A DNA stretch of 64,000 nt, taken from assembly GCA_030278955.1 (NCBI GenBank), contig JAOANR010000014.1, positions 39,507,453-39,571,452 on the forward strand. Reading direction: 5' to 3'. This stretch comes from Hygrophila difformis. Taxonomy: Eukaryota > Streptophyta > Magnoliopsida > Lamiales > Acanthaceae. Both the position numbers and the translations under genes were made by a program. Below are positions 20,980 to 33,075 of the stretch, piece after piece. The stretch's first letter is position 1, and each line of letters opens with the position of its first letter. The notes under the pieces are model-generated. The model was not told where the DNA came from, did no database searches, and was given only the letters and a program-made list of their open reading frames with translations.

Positions 20980-23141
20980 TGTAACACCCCATTTTTAAGA
21001 ACAGTGGAAATAGGGATGTTACCGCCACATTTTCTATTTAAGCTTACTTCAAAGCAACTTAAATAGAAAATGCTAAGGCTTACAATATGAAATACGTTTA
21101 AAACTACAATTGACAACCATAAATCATTAATTTTATTTTCAAATATATTGGTTGTACGAATAAATAAGCTTGGGGATAAAGATGCAAATATTTATTTAAA
21201 ATCTCAGTTTGACCTCGCAGGGTCAAAATAAATAGTGCGACATAATAATTATTTTTAAAATCCCCATCCCAATGCAATGCCATGCCAATCTCAGTCACCT
21301 ATCCTGAAAAAAAGAATGAAGGCAACAACATCAGCAATGCTGAGTAAGTCAATCCCCTATCCCACACATACTGAAGACTCAAGGTTGACTAAACGACACG
21401 AATGAATAACTATATAGCGTAAGTGACAATTTATCAAATTTAAATCCCGAAATTTATAATATAGGTAACACATATGTCAAATGAAACCAATTCAATGCAC
21501 CGTAATCCGTAATCCATAACCCATAATCACATATATCATCTCTCGCCATGCAGAGGACTCTATAACTGCTAACACCGGTGTCCTAGACTAGTACTCCGAC
21601 TGTCTAGGGTTATAGACACATACAGGCTCTACCGATAGGAGGAATAATTACCCTCATCCAATATCCAATATCCAATATCCAAATGGCAATAGACCATATA
21701 GTTTATGCATTGGTTTCATAAAACATACTATATCTTACCAAGACCAATTCCCAAAGCCAACACACGACTAACGTATTACAATACACCCAAAATATGGGTA
21801 AATTATATTTGGTCAACCGACTCCGAAATCTCAAAAAAAAAAAAAAAGTATAGGGAACTGACTTGATGAGAAACTGGTTACAGAATATTTGCCAATGAAT
21901 TAATCCATAACACATGGAATTAGAAGGTAGACAGGTAAATCATTTAGCAATTAAATTCTTAAACCCATCAAGCTGTATGCCAGGAATAAGTTTGTAGAAA
22001 TATTATTTATATCCATATACCTTGCCACTCCAATAGAAAAGAGAAACAAGACCCATACATTGAAGCTTGACCTTTTCGGGACCCACGACACTAGTACACT
22101 TTCATTACTCAATTAACTGGGAAATTCTAGTACACAACAGACAAGAGAGCACACAAAATAGATACACTGTAGGAATGGTTGTATATATATAAACGAAATA
22201 CAGTGGAAGCTTTAGAACATCCCCAATGCAAATGTCGGGGTTTTGATCAAACCAAGCAGAAAATAAAAGAAATCGGGCGAAAGCGAGAGTACACAGAAAA
22301 CAAAGACGACGACGGAGACCATGGTTTCAATTCTTTTACATAAACGGTTAGAGCAAAACCCAGGGTTGGGCAAAACTGAGTAAACAAAAGTGAACAAAAG
22401 AGACATACATTTACTGAAGCAATTGTAGGATTAACAAGATAGCCAAGAAAAGAGACAGAGACCAAACTTAAACCGATGAGTGGAATAGTGAATTAACTTA
22501 CAATTTGTGAATCCATAATAGCGGGGCACACTGTAATTCGCAGGGAGGTTCAAGCAATTGCCAATATCAAAACTACCTGATTTAGAATTGTAGAATTATA
22601 GCAGTAAGATGAGATTTACAGATCGAAAAGTGAATTGAAGAGTTAGGAGAAAATAAGAGAAAAAGAGAAGCCTACCCACCGTCTGGAAAGCCACGAACAG
22701 TGGGGGAGGAGTTGAATGAACTGGATTTTATAAAGTTGGGAAGGGTTAAACAAAATAGGGCAGAGTCGGTTTAGCTGTGTAGGGTTGTGAGAGATTTTTC
22801 TGGAGTGCGTACTTAGTGGTGAAACAATCCCCCAATTTCATGGTAACTACCCAATACTACTCCCAAATTAGCAAATATAGGAGGGATTATTTCCAGACTG
22901 ATTATTTGACCAAGTTATGAGGTGAGTGAGTTTTATTCTTTTCCCTTATTAAATATATAAACTACTAAATATTTGTAGTATATATGTCTATACACAGTAA
23001 CGTAAATTAGTACACCCCAAATTTAAGTCATTGGTATAACCCAATTGTAGTAGTTAAAAATAAATTAAATATCCCACTACAAAATTAAATACAAGATTAA
23101 ATTTGTACAATTATTTCATAAGCAGAATTTGGGGCATCACA
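20980..23141 (-). repeat. B1 3' LTR
   Basis: 2162 bp, TG...CA ends. It contains short direct repeats (ccgtaatccataac-like near 21,500-21,530 and ccaatat repeats at about 21,658-21,682) where the other families carry hairpin arrays. Confidence 0.9.
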
Positions 23142-23180
23142 ATCTACCCACCTTAAAGAAAAACTTCGTCCTCGAAGTTT
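23142..23180 (-). promoter_or_regulatory. B1 polypurine tract and hairpin, used copy
   Basis: On the minus strand, a perfect 8-bp-stem hairpin (AAACTTCGAGGACGAAGTTT, 23,161-23,180) is followed by a purine-rich aaggtgggtagat, directly before the LTR start TGTGATGCCCC. This is the expected plus-strand priming site. Confidence 0.75.
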
Positions 23181-23423
23181 ATTAAAATATGTCGTTTCCG
23201 AAAACTAGTCAATGGAATGCTAAAGTATTAAAAATAATAATAATAATATTTGTAAAAATACTGCTCTAACTTTAAAAACATACTTTAAATTTATACAATA
23301 TAACTTTAGTTTTAAAAGCATCGCTTTAACTTAAAATCATTTACTTCCATTTTTACCATTGTAGCAACTACGCACAAGAGGACACCATTTCCCCACATAT
23401 CATATTTCCACAGTCATAATAAT

Positions 23424-23590
23424 GACAAGCATGCAGCGGACTCATACACAGACCCACTCCGGAGCCTTGGGTAACCCAATCACGGATATACCCAAGAGTA
23501 TAGACTCATGCATCATGCAGCGGACTCATATACAGACCCACTCCGGAGCCTCGTGTAACCCATTCTCGGATACACCCAAGAGTGCAGACT
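23424..23590. repeat. B1 internal tandem repeat, 2 x about 85 bp
   Basis: atgcagcggactcata followed by cagacccactccggagcc occurs at about 23,430 and again at about 23,515 with a few changes. The unit contains the palindrome ctccggag. Non-coding. Confidence 0.75.
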
Positions 23591-24107
23591 CATACATGCA
23601 ACATTGCCGTTTTGGCCCAATGTTTCCACAATGCCGTCTTGGCAAATTTAGAGGGGGAGGCCTCGCAAGACACATCCCTAGTGCATTAGCCCTCTATCAA
23701 AGTATGGCATCTCACTCAAGTTAGTAGTGCTCAATGGATTTAAATTATTTTTTTTTTTATTCCACCACTTTCCACATAAGATCATCTTTAAAAGATTTTT
23801 CAACAATCCTAAGGAAGTAATCTCATAACAAAAGCATTTAACAATGTCAAATCTCATTTCAACAACAAGACTCATATCATGCTAATGCATCCGATTTAAC
23901 ACCCATGTGAAGCACAAGTTATTTAACCAAGGCAAATTATCCACCTAGGTAGGGCCTCCATTTAAACACAAGTCAAGTACCTAGTTGGAATACTTACTTA
24001 CTTGTTGAATATAAAGGATTCAACCATAATTATTCCAATAAGTAATTTATCAAAGATAAACTATATTTCGACTACTTGGAATATTTTTGGAATTTCTAGG
24101 GTATAAT

Positions 24108-24146
24108 AATCTACCCACCTTAAAGAAAAACTTCGTCCTCGAAGTT
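24108..24146 (-). promoter_or_regulatory. B1 second, internal hairpin-PPT copy
   Basis: The same hairpin (24,129-24,146) and purine tract as at 23,142-23,180 recur about 970 bp further inside. Here they are followed on the minus strand by tattataccc rather than a clean TGTRATRCCC, so this copy looks like a decayed LTR-start junction. Confidence 0.7.
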
Positions 24147-24510
24147 GCGTACTTCAAATGGTGCAACCAAATATAGTGTCATGACTAAGGAAATTTAAGA
24201 CTCATGTTCTTCAATAATGAATACTAATAGTAATAATAGCCATAACGTAACAATGTATGTCATGTATGCATATGCATATGACCCATCCCCAAGTTTAATA
24301 AATAATTTAATGAATGCCTTCAAAATGTTTTTGTACAAGACAAAATTTCCATGATTTCCTTTACTAAAAATAATAATAATATCCTTAGTCTTATGAATTC
24401 AATAATTATTATATGTTTATAAACTTAAAAATTGAATATATAGCTTTTATAGAAATAAAGCTAAAAATATTTATATGCTGCTAAAAATATTGGTCCGAAA
24501 GAATCGAACC

Positions 24511-24522
24511 GCTCTGATACCA
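24511..24522 (-). promoter_or_regulatory. B1 primer binding site (initiator Met tRNA)
   Basis: On the minus strand TGGTATCAGAGC lies three bases inside the 5' LTR, complementary to the 3' end of plant initiator Met tRNA. Confidence 0.85.
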
Positions 24523-24525
24523 CTT

Positions 24526-26687
24526 TGTAACACCCCATTTTTAAGAACAGTGGAAATAGGGATGTTACCGCCACATTTTCTATTTAAGCTTACTTCAAAG
24601 CAACTTAAATAGAAAATGCTAAGGCTTTCAATATGAAATACGTTTAAAACTACAATTGACAACCATAAATCATTAATTTTATTTTCAAATATATTGGTTG
24701 TACGAATAAATAAGCTTGGGGATAAAGATGCAAATATTTATTTAAAATCTCAGTTTGACCTCGCAGGGTCAAAATAAATAGTGCGACATAATAATTATTT
24801 TTAAAATCCCCATCCCAATGCAATGCCATGCCAATCTCAGTCACCTATCCTGAAAAAAAGAATGAAGGCAACAACATCAGCAATGCTGAGTAAGTCAATC
24901 CCCTATCCCACACATACTGAAGACTCAAGGTTGACTAAACGACACGAATGAATAACTATATAGCGAAAGTGACAATTTATCAAATTTAAATCCCGAAATT
25001 TATAATATAGGTAACACATATGTCAAATGAAACCAATTCAATGCACCGTAATCCGTAATCCATAATCCATAATCACATATATCATCTCTCGCCATGCAGA
25101 AGACTCTATAACTGCTAACACCGGTGTCCTAGACTAGTACTCCGACTGTCTAGGGTTATAGACACATACAGGCTCTACCGATAGGAGGAATAATTACCCT
25201 CATCCAATATCCAATATCCAATATCCAAATGGCAATAGACCATATAGTTTATGCATTGGTTTCATAAAACATACTATATCTTACCAAGACCAATTCCCAA
25301 AGCCAACACACGACTAACGTATTACAATACACCCAAAATATGGGTAAATTATATTTGGTCAACCGACTCCGAAATCTCAAAAAAAAAAAAAAAGTATAGG
25401 GAACTGACTTGATGAGAAACTGGTTACAGAATATTTGCCAATGAATTAATCCATAACACATGGAATTAGAAGGTAGACAGGTAAATCATTTAGCAATTAA
25501 ATTCTTAAACCCATCAAGCTGTATGCCAGGAATAAGTTTGTAGAAATATTATTTATATCCATATACCTTGCCACTCCAATAGAAAAGAGAAACAAGACCC
25601 ATACATTGAAGCTTGACCTTTTCGGGACCCACGACACTAGTACACTTTCATTACTCAATTAACTGGGAAATTCTAGTACACAACAGACAAGAGAGCACAC
25701 AAAATAGATACACTGTAGGAATGGTTGTATATATATAAACGAAATACAGTGGAAGCTTTAGAACATCCCCAATGCAAATGTCGGGGTTTTGATCAAACCA
25801 AGCAGAAAATAAAAGAAATCGGGCGAAAGCGAGAGTACACAGAAAACAAAGACGACGACGGAGACCATGGTTTCAATTCTTTTACATAAACGGTTAGAGC
25901 AAAACCCAGGGTTGGGCAAAACTGAGTAAACAAAAGTGAACAAAAGAGACATACATTTACTGAAGCAATTGTAGGATTAACAAGATAGCCAAGAAAAGAG
26001 ACAGAGACCAAACTTAAACCGATGAGTGGAATAGTGAATTAACTTACAATTTGTGAATCCATAATAGCGGGGCACACTGTAATTCGCAGGGAGGTTCAAG
26101 CAATTGCCAATATCAAAACTACCTGATTTAGAATTGTAGAATTATAGCAGTAAGATGAGATTTACAGATCGAAAAGTGAATTGAAGAGTTAGGAGAAAAT
26201 AAGAGAAAAAGAGAAGCCTACCCACCGTCTGGAAAGCCACGAACAGTGGGGGAGGAGTTGAATGAACTGGATTTTATAAAGTTGGGAAGGGTTAAACAAA
26301 ATAGGGCAGAGTCGGTTTAGCTGTGTAGGGTTGTGAGAGATTTTTCTGGAGTGCGTACTTAGTGGTGAAACAATCCCCTAATTTCATGGTAACTACCCAA
26401 TACTACTCCCAAATTAGCAAATATAGGAGGGATTATTTCCAGACTGATTATTTGACCAAGTTATGAGGTGAGTGAGTTTTATTCTTTTCCCTTATTAAAT
26501 ATATAAACTACTAAATATTTGTAGTATATATGTCTATACACAGTAACGTAAATTAGTACACCCCAAATTTAAGTCATTGGTATAACCCAATTGTAGTAGT
26601 TAAAAATAAATTAAATATCCCACTACAAAATTAAATACAAGATTAAATTTGTACAATTATTTCATAAGCAGAATTTGGGGCATCACA
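24526..26687 (-). repeat. B1 5' LTR
   Basis: 2162 bp, essentially the same sequence as 20,980-23,141. Confidence 0.9.
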
Positions 26688-26692
26688 GAGAA
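26688..26692. repeat. B1 target-site duplication, right (gagaa)
   Basis: Matches 20,975-20,979. Confidence 0.85.
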
Positions 26693-26971
26693 ACTCAGGA
26701 AAGAGGAGATGGATAGACAGGAGAAGATAAGGAAGGAAGAGTGGGATAGCCAAGAAAGAATGAGAAGAGAGGAGATGGAAAGATTTGAAAGATGAGAAAA
26801 GAAGAACTTGAGGAGAGAAGACAGGAACTAGAAAGGGATATGGAGCTGAGGAGACAGGAGCAGCAAAATAGTACAAGGTTGGTAGACATTCTTGCCAACC
26901 TAGTTTCAGACTTGGAGAAGCCTCCATCAATACCACCAAAAGACCCAGGCAGTGATGCAGGTCCATCCTGA
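26693..26971 (+). pseudogene. Accessory ORF D, C-terminal coiled coil after B1
   Basis: Continues the Arg/Glu-rich coiled coil in phase from 20,979. A TGA near 26,793 ends that frame, and an adjacent frame carries on with the same character to TGA at 26,969-26,971 (ending in LVDILANLVSDLEKPPS then PPKDPGSDAGPS). A single missing A near 26,790 explains the shift. Confidence 0.6.
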
Positions 26972-28002
26972 GATCACAGGGGAGTTTTCTGTAACCTTCT
27001 TTTCCTTTGTTTATTGCTTTCTTTCTTTTCATTATTCTCTTTGTTTCCATTCATTTCTCAAATCATGAATGTGATCTAGGATAGAGTTAATGTGAAGTTA
27101 CATTGTGAGATTGAATTTCAAGTTAAGATTAATCTAACCAGAAACTCAAGTGGGGTAGAAAATTGGTGAAGGAATAGAAGACTAGTCTAAAGTGGCTGAC
27201 CACAGAAACATTCACTTTATAGATTTTGACTGCATGCATGAGCCGTTCTTGAAAACTATTTTAAGCTGTAAACTTTGAGATTGATTGATGTCATTACTGG
27301 ATAAACAGTTTGAAGATTTTATGATTGTATTAACCTTAGTGATTTGTATACCATAAACAACAACTGCACTAAGTTAGAAGGATTGATCTAATCTAGTCTC
27401 TCTTAGAAGATGAGTGTGCATATTGAGTGAAGTATGAGTCCTAAGCCGAAAACAAGGGAAATTTCAGAAACAAACGTGGTAAAATAATGTGGATATAAGT
27501 AGCTGGCATAGCTGCCCCTCTGACTTATGAGTTGAAGAACTCTAAAAGAGCAGAGTCAAGGGTAGGGGAGTTGAAGTTTCATCTGCAATGTCAGGTCATG
27601 CGACTCCTCCTAATAATGTGAAACCGAGCTATTGAAAGCCACGAAAAGCCACCCCTTGATAAAAAAAAAAAGAAAAAAAAAAGAGTGTGTATTAGCTTAT
27701 TCTTTTTGGCTAAGGATTCAGAAGCGCAAGATATGCACATAAGTTGGATAGGATTGAGCGTGAGAAGAGAAATTTGACTAACTAAAGGGCAGAACAATAG
27801 TTCACATAAATGCAAATCACTTTTGTTAATGCTTTTATGAAGTCTGGTAAACTGAAAGTCAGGTATAAAGCATCAATCAGTTGAAAGAGTTGAGCTTGAG
27901 ATAGTTGGAAAAGTGAAGGTATTGATCCAGGAAAGTCTTGCATAAACACTTAATCTTGGAAGCCACAAATTGGACTTATTCTTTGAAACCTTACAAGTTT
28001 CC
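26972..28002 (+). other. 3' non-coding region of the giant element
   Basis: No coding frame is seen. There is a pyrimidine-rich stretch near 26,995-27,055 and A-rich runs near 27,660-27,682. In Athila/Tat elements a long non-coding stretch of this kind separates the last ORF from the PPT. Confidence 0.5.
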
Positions 28003-28040
28003 TACCACTTGAGGACAAGTGGTTCTAAATGTGAGGATGG
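28003..28040 (+). promoter_or_regulatory. Giant element 3' PPT region
   Basis: cttgaggacaagtgg is followed by ctaaatgtgaggatgg and then TGATGACAG. The order 'ttgaggacaag ... taagtgtggggg ... TGATGA' is the hallmark of the Athila/Tat 3' internal end. The purine tract here has been eroded. Confidence 0.65.
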
Positions 28041-28773
28041 TGATGACAGTCATTTATAACTATCATTTGCGCCCAATTTAGTGTCTTAATAATGATCTTT
28101 TGTTCATAGTTTCATAAGTTTTCAATGAATAATCATGGAAGATATAAAAAGATTGTGGAAAAACCAAAAATGTGAAGAAATTAGAAATTACATAAAAATG
28201 GCTTGAATTCAATGTTCTTCAATTCTGTTTTAGAGAAGTATAAACCTCAAAACACAATATTCACTCTTCGAAATCTGCATAACTTTGATAATCTGATTTT
28301 TGAGATCATGCTAGTATCATATTTTCAATTTGTAATTTGTCTATCATAATTACTCAAGAAGTTTGGATATTGTTACCGATTTAGGTATGAAACTGGCAGA
28401 ATCATTGATTTATCTGATTTTCTGTTGATAGTATATTTTGATTCTAATTCTTGAAGCAATCTGCGAAGATTAATGTTCAGAACTAAAAAAAATTCCTAAA
28501 GACCCATGCAGTGTTAATCATCGCATGATAATCTTTAAGAACTAAACAACTCTAAATTCTCAAATCAGGAGGAAAAAGGTTATGTTTTCACAGTTTTCTG
28601 AATAAATGTTGCAGAAAGAAGTTATGATTAATCCCAGGATTTAAAATTTTCCTTCATATAAGGATTAAACCTCGCTTAGTCTTAAAGATGACACGAGGAA
28701 TTATCCAAACAGCTTTATTTCTAAACAAGATATTTCAATGCTCTCGCGATGTCATTTTGACAGAGCGAGAGAG
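28041..28773 (+). repeat. Giant element 3' LTR, piece 1
   Basis: Starts TGATGACAG directly after the PPT and runs to the B2 target site. The last 33 bases form a hairpin (ctctcgc ... gcgagag). No coding content. No partner LTR exists in the window, so the assignment rests on the PPT and on the downstream pieces. Confidence 0.55.
28769..28773. repeat. B2 target-site duplication, left (gagag)
   Basis: Matches 37,422-37,426. Confidence 0.85.
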
Positions 28774-31700
28774 TGTAACACCCCGGTTTTGGCAACCCAG
28801 GCCGGGATGCCACCGCCACACCTCCCTAGCAAGACACGGTTTCTCCGAGCTCACTAAAGAGATGCAAGGCTATGGTTTTCAGTATTTAAAATATTCAAAC
28901 AGCCCATTCATATATAATTTAAAGATAATACATCAAAGTTGCAGCGGAATTTATAAGTTGTGCAGCGGAAATAATGTATAAGGGCCAACATGGCCAAAAC
29001 ACGGGTTAAACAGGCCCGTTCATGCAAGTCGTAATTTAATGCAGGGATTTAAAATAGAGATTTCCCCTAATGTTCCCATGTATGCATATGACGATGCATA
29101 TTCTTCGTACTCTGTAAGAAAAAGGAGATATATGGTTTGGGTCAGCAAAAACGCGCTGAGTAAGCTAACACATAGCATGGGTTAGGGGTTTCAAAGCCTT
29201 TAGTTAAATTTTATAAAAACATTTCTTGCTCAACAATGTTTAGTTTAGCCGGCAATCCGGCGGCCGCAGCCAATTTCATAAGTATCATGTCATTTTAATA
29301 TATTTCCCGTTACGCCATCATCTCAACAATATATCATTTAGCCGGTGATCCGGCGGCCGCAGCCAATATCAAAAGTATCATTTAGCCGGTGATCCGGCGG
29401 CCTCAGCCAATTTCATAAGTATCATTTAGCCGGTGATCCGGCGGCCTCAGCCAATTTCAGAAATATCATTTCTCAAAATATTTTTCGTTTCTTTTATAGT
29501 TCACCATTCACCAGGGCTCTTGTGACCGCAATCCTCATAATCAATATTTATAAATAACCATTCGCCAGGGCTCTTATGTCCACTAGCCGTTCGCTTGGGC
29601 TCTTATGTCCACAAGCCGTTTGGTCGACCATTCGCTAGGGCTCTTATGTCCACTAGCCGTTCGCTTGGGCTCTTATGTCCACAAGCCGTCTGGCCATATT
29701 GATAATATCAAACTTGGTCATAAATTCCCCAATGTTTCTAAAGAATTCTTTTACAGAAAATGTTTTTATTTGGTGTAACGGGATTTTTCAAAAATATAGC
29801 TTTATCGTAATTCCAACGTCTCGATCGTTGTTTAAAAGATTTCAAAAATCGATCGATGTCACAGTTTGCGCCTTTTTGGTTTAAAAATCCATTTCTTAGG
29901 CGATTGATCTGAAATTTGTACAGCATCTCAAAAACATCCCAACGAACAACTTTCATATTTTAAGTTTTTCGGAAAAACGATGGGAAGCATGTCAAAAATC
30001 GAGTTTTCGACTCAAACAAAAAGCTGTCAGGATTCAGGTTTGACACCTTTCAAAGATTTGACTTTTTGACATATCAAATGGACTTCAAAAATTCTGAAAT
30101 TATACAGGCACATCCTAGACTTGATTTCCAACAACTTTCGTTTAGAACTCAAAGATTAGTTCGGGCTAGAAGTGATAGGAATAAGCTCCTCAAGATCGGT
30201 TATGAAATCTGTCATCCTTTGAAAATTCTTAAAAACGCAGAATATGTCCGACACGATTTGGGGTATCAAAACTCGATGAAAATCTCTAAAATTTTTACAC
30301 AATATAGCTTAAGATCTTTGGATCAAAATCTTAGTTTTGAGTTTTCAGGTTTGAACACTCGAAGTAAGAGTTTTGCTCGTCGAGTTTGATTAAGAAATCT
30401 GTCAAGGTTCTTGACATCGGTTCTTACGCAGATCGGATCGGCTCGAGTTCGGAGGTTCAAATCTCAACGAAAAATTCTAAAAACTTGCAGAAATGTTCTA
30501 AACTCATAGATCTACAACTTTCATGTTCAACACCAATCCTAGATCGGCCTAGATCCATGGTCAAAATAACCAACAAGATTGAGAGTGAAATCTGCCAAAG
30601 TTCTAAGATTCAGATTTAATACTCTTCGATTTTGGGTTGGTTTCAGGTTTCAAAACATCATGAAAAATTCCAAAATTTTTACAGAAGCTAAACCAAAGTC
30701 TTAGGAACACTTTTCATGTTTTGAGTTTTATTGTTTGAGCAGCTTTAGAGGTTCGAAAAATTCATACGAAAACGCTGCGTTGAGGGTTTCTCTTGTTGAC
30801 AGATTTTTATTAATTTTCTTGAGTTGAATCTCTATGTTTGGTTGCATTTTAAGTCACCCAAAACCATAGTAAGGTTAACTTACAGTGGGGATGATGTCTA
30901 GGAAGTCACGGGTCGTCCGGAATCCACGGGATGTCACGAACGAATCTCTTCCACCCGATTTATTCTTCCCTTGGCTCCGATTTGTGTTTGAATACGAAGA
31001 TTCGTAAGTTAGGATGATGTTTATGATCTTAAAACCATATGGAAACTTGATTAACATCTTACCAACAATCCAAAGCCTGCAATCCTTGATCTACACACTT
31101 CCTTGGTTGGATTTGGTTGCCGGAAACTCGTCGGAAAGTCGCCGGAAGTTCGTCGGAAGAGTGTTTGGCTTTTGGGAGAGTTTTTGGAGAGTTTGGGGTG
31201 AATGATTGATGAAATGGCTGACAAATGGGGATAGGATTGATTACATAACGTCCAAAAAGATGCCACACCCGTGATAGATCGAGATTCCTCCCTTGGGTCC
31301 CGAAAATTGGCGAGAAAGTCGCCAAAACGCGACAAACGCAGCTGCTGCTGCTATGGCGCGCAGTTGGCGCGCTATTCATGGAAAAACCGCGCGGGGTGCG
31401 CGCCGGCCCCGGCTGGGCTGCGGTCCGTGCCGGGCCGTGCGATCCGTCGGGCCTTTTCTCCTCTCTTTTGGACTTCTATCCTCCTACGTTTTCGGCCTCG
31501 ATTTTTCGGGTCATTCTCGGGTCATAAATCCTTATCTTAAGTTTATCTTGACTCAAATGAATTTCATGTTAAAATCTTAAGTCCGTCGGTCTCGGTTTCG
31601 TCGGCTTTCAATTCGTCGTCTTTTGATTCCCGTGTAATAACTTGTATCATTAAATTTTTTTCCGACTTCACGGGTTCTTGGAATTAAAAATTCTTTTCCT

Positions 31701-31916
31701 TATTAAATTTAATTCCAATTATCTTGACTCAATTCATGGAATGTCTTCGGGCTTCCTTTCCCTCTTTTATTCCATTTTGAATTTAAATCTATCGGCGTTT
31801 CATTTCCGAGTAATAATTTATCGTGATAAATTATTTTCTTCTTCTCGGAAATATTTCAGCATTGATCGGAACAAATTTTATTCATTTGGACATTGATAAA
31901 AATCTGGGGTATTACA
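28774..31916 (-). repeat. B2 3' LTR
   Basis: 3143 bp, TGTAACACCCC ... GTATTACA in + coordinates. It shares a conserved U5 end (about 28,790-28,880) and a GC-rich U3 block (about 31,380-31,490) with elements D and E. Confidence 0.9.
29248..29700 (-). repeat. B2 LTR hairpin arrays, left LTR
   Basis: Array 1: GCCGG-TGAT-CCGGC hairpins at 29,248, 29,341, 29,385 and 29,429; the last three are spaced exactly 44 bp. Array 2 (about 29,508-29,700): alternating units around gggctcttatgtcca preceded by ccattcgc or agccgttcgc. The same arrays recur in the right LTR. Confidence 0.85.
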
Positions 31917-31953
31917 TCCTCCCCCCCTTAAGAATCAACTTCGTCCTCGAAGT
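31917..31953 (-). promoter_or_regulatory. B2 PPT and hairpin, used copy
   Basis: On the minus strand the hairpin AACTTCGAGGACGAAGTT (31,936-31,953) is followed by cttaagggggggagga and then the LTR start TGTAATACCCC. Confidence 0.85.
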
Positions 31954-32218
31954 TGTGCTTCGGCTTTTCTCGCGCGAAAAGTTATGGTCTTTTTTTTTTG
32001 TTTACTATTTGCGATATTGTGTTATTGAATTATTGTTCGATTGTTGATCATCGTTTGTTGTTTGATTATTGTTTGACTGAACCCAGAATTGAAATTTCCG
32101 AGTTGCCTACGTACCCTGTGAAGGGATCAAGTCATTACGTAGTTCAAAAAGAATTTATTTGGGATACAAAATATTCGAGTTTCGAAATAAATGCTTATGC
32201 ATTCTTACGGGGTATTAC

Positions 32219-32258
32219 ATCCTCCCCCCCTTAAGATTACAGTTATGTCCCCATAACT
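32219..32258 (-). promoter_or_regulatory. B2 second hairpin-PPT-LTR-start cassette
   Basis: On the minus strand a different perfect hairpin (AGTTATGGGGACATAACT, 32,241-32,258) is followed by a purine tract and TGTAATACCCCG, 303 bp upstream (element sense) of the real LTR start. Element E has the same arrangement. Confidence 0.85.
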
Positions 32259-32349
32259 GCCTATGTATTATTCCCACGAAGGTTCGAGTATCATCGCCTA
32301 CGATCCTTCCTCAATGAGCTGGCAAGTCAGCTTGATCAATGTCGTTCAA

Positions 32350-33075
32350 TCATCCCATGGCTCTTCCTTGATTCCCTTGTTGAGGGTCCACCAGATCTAG
32401 CCTTTTCTCAATCATCTCTTCACGAACATTGCATTCTCTAATCATGTGGTCTTCCCCACCACATCTATAACAAGTTCCGCGCCTTGGGCATTCGCGCACC
32501 AGATGGGCTTGGTGGCACTGCGGGCAACGTGGTATGGATGCTTCATGGTTGCCATCCCGACTGTTTGAGTTCTGTGGCTGGTCAGGTTTAATGGTCACTT
32601 CCTTTCTCTTGTTAATATTCTCTATCCGCGTTCGGCAGTCACGTAGCCGATGACCAAATCGACCACACCGAAAGCACGCTCCGGGCTTAGGGCATCCTCT
32701 CGCATAATGTGGGTTACCACATTTTGGGCACGGTGGCGTATAGTCACCATGGTTGTAAACCATCCCTCTGTTTCTTCCACCGTTGCCTTGAGGTGGTCTA
32801 TTCGGGCCTCCCCGAATATGGTTCATTCCTAAGTAGTTATCGGTTTTGTGGTCTCGTTTTCTCTTGCCTTGCCCTTGGTTGATTAGTGCATTCCCCAAGG
32901 CATCCACAGCTTCTTCTATAGCTCTTAATCGGTCACTTAAGTTCTTAGGCATGGAGGCTACTTCCCCTCCTTGATTGGTTGCACTAACGTCTTGCACTGG
33001 TTCATCGGGTTGTCGTAGCTCTTCATTGGTGTTGGGTGGGATGGGTGGATTGTTAGGTCTTCCTCTAGGTGCCAT
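32350..33075 (-). CDS. gag: B2 Gag, capsid domain deleted, four zinc knuckles
   Basis: 241 codons, uninterrupted. The N-terminus (MAPRGRPNNPPIPPNTNEE ... LSDRLRAIEEAVDALGNA) matches the starts of the D and E Gag proteins. The capsid-like core present in those two (LVNPYQPP ... GGEADEWW ... VQEYY) is absent and the frame jumps to a basic linker. Four CCHC knuckles follow: CPKCGNPHYARGC, CFRCGRFGHRLRDC, CPQCHQAHLVREC and CYRCGGEDHMIREC, alternating CX2CX3HX4C and CX2CX4HX4C. It can probably bind nucleic acid but cannot assemble particles alone. The in-frame deletion suggests either selection for a mini-Gag or chance. Confidence 0.8.
   Translation of the reverse strand: MAPRGRPNNPPIPPNTNEELRQPDEPVQDVSATNQGGEVASMPKNLSDRLRAIEEAVDALGNALINQGQGKRKRDHKTDNYLGMNHIRGGPNRPPQGNGGRNRGMVYNHGDYTPPCPKCGNPHYARGCPKPGACFRCGRFGHRLRDCRTRIENINKRKEVTIKPDQPQNSNSRDGNHEASIPRCPQCHQAHLVRECPRRGTCYRCGGEDHMIRECNVREEMIEKRLDLVDPQQGNQGRAMG

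Larger units (their letters stand above)
20980..26687 (-). mobile_element. Element B1: non-autonomous LTR retrotransposon (LARD-like), minus strand
   Basis: Two LTRs of identical length (2162 bp, only a handful of mismatches by eye) begin TGTAACACCC and end ATCACA in + coordinates, and flank 1384 bp of internal sequence. The whole is bounded by a 5-bp duplication. The primer binding site next to the right LTR and the PPT next to the left LTR set the orientation as minus. The internal region has no gag or pol similarity, so proteins must come from elsewhere. The near-identical LTRs imply a recent insertion. It interrupts accessory ORF D of the giant element. Confidence 0.9.

Noticed and set aside
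30066..31580. Several open frames of 60-107 codons, present twice (also at 35,571-37,085)
   Set aside because: They lie in both LTRs of B2, overlap on both strands, have no family motif, and some are by-products of the GC-rich U3 segment.
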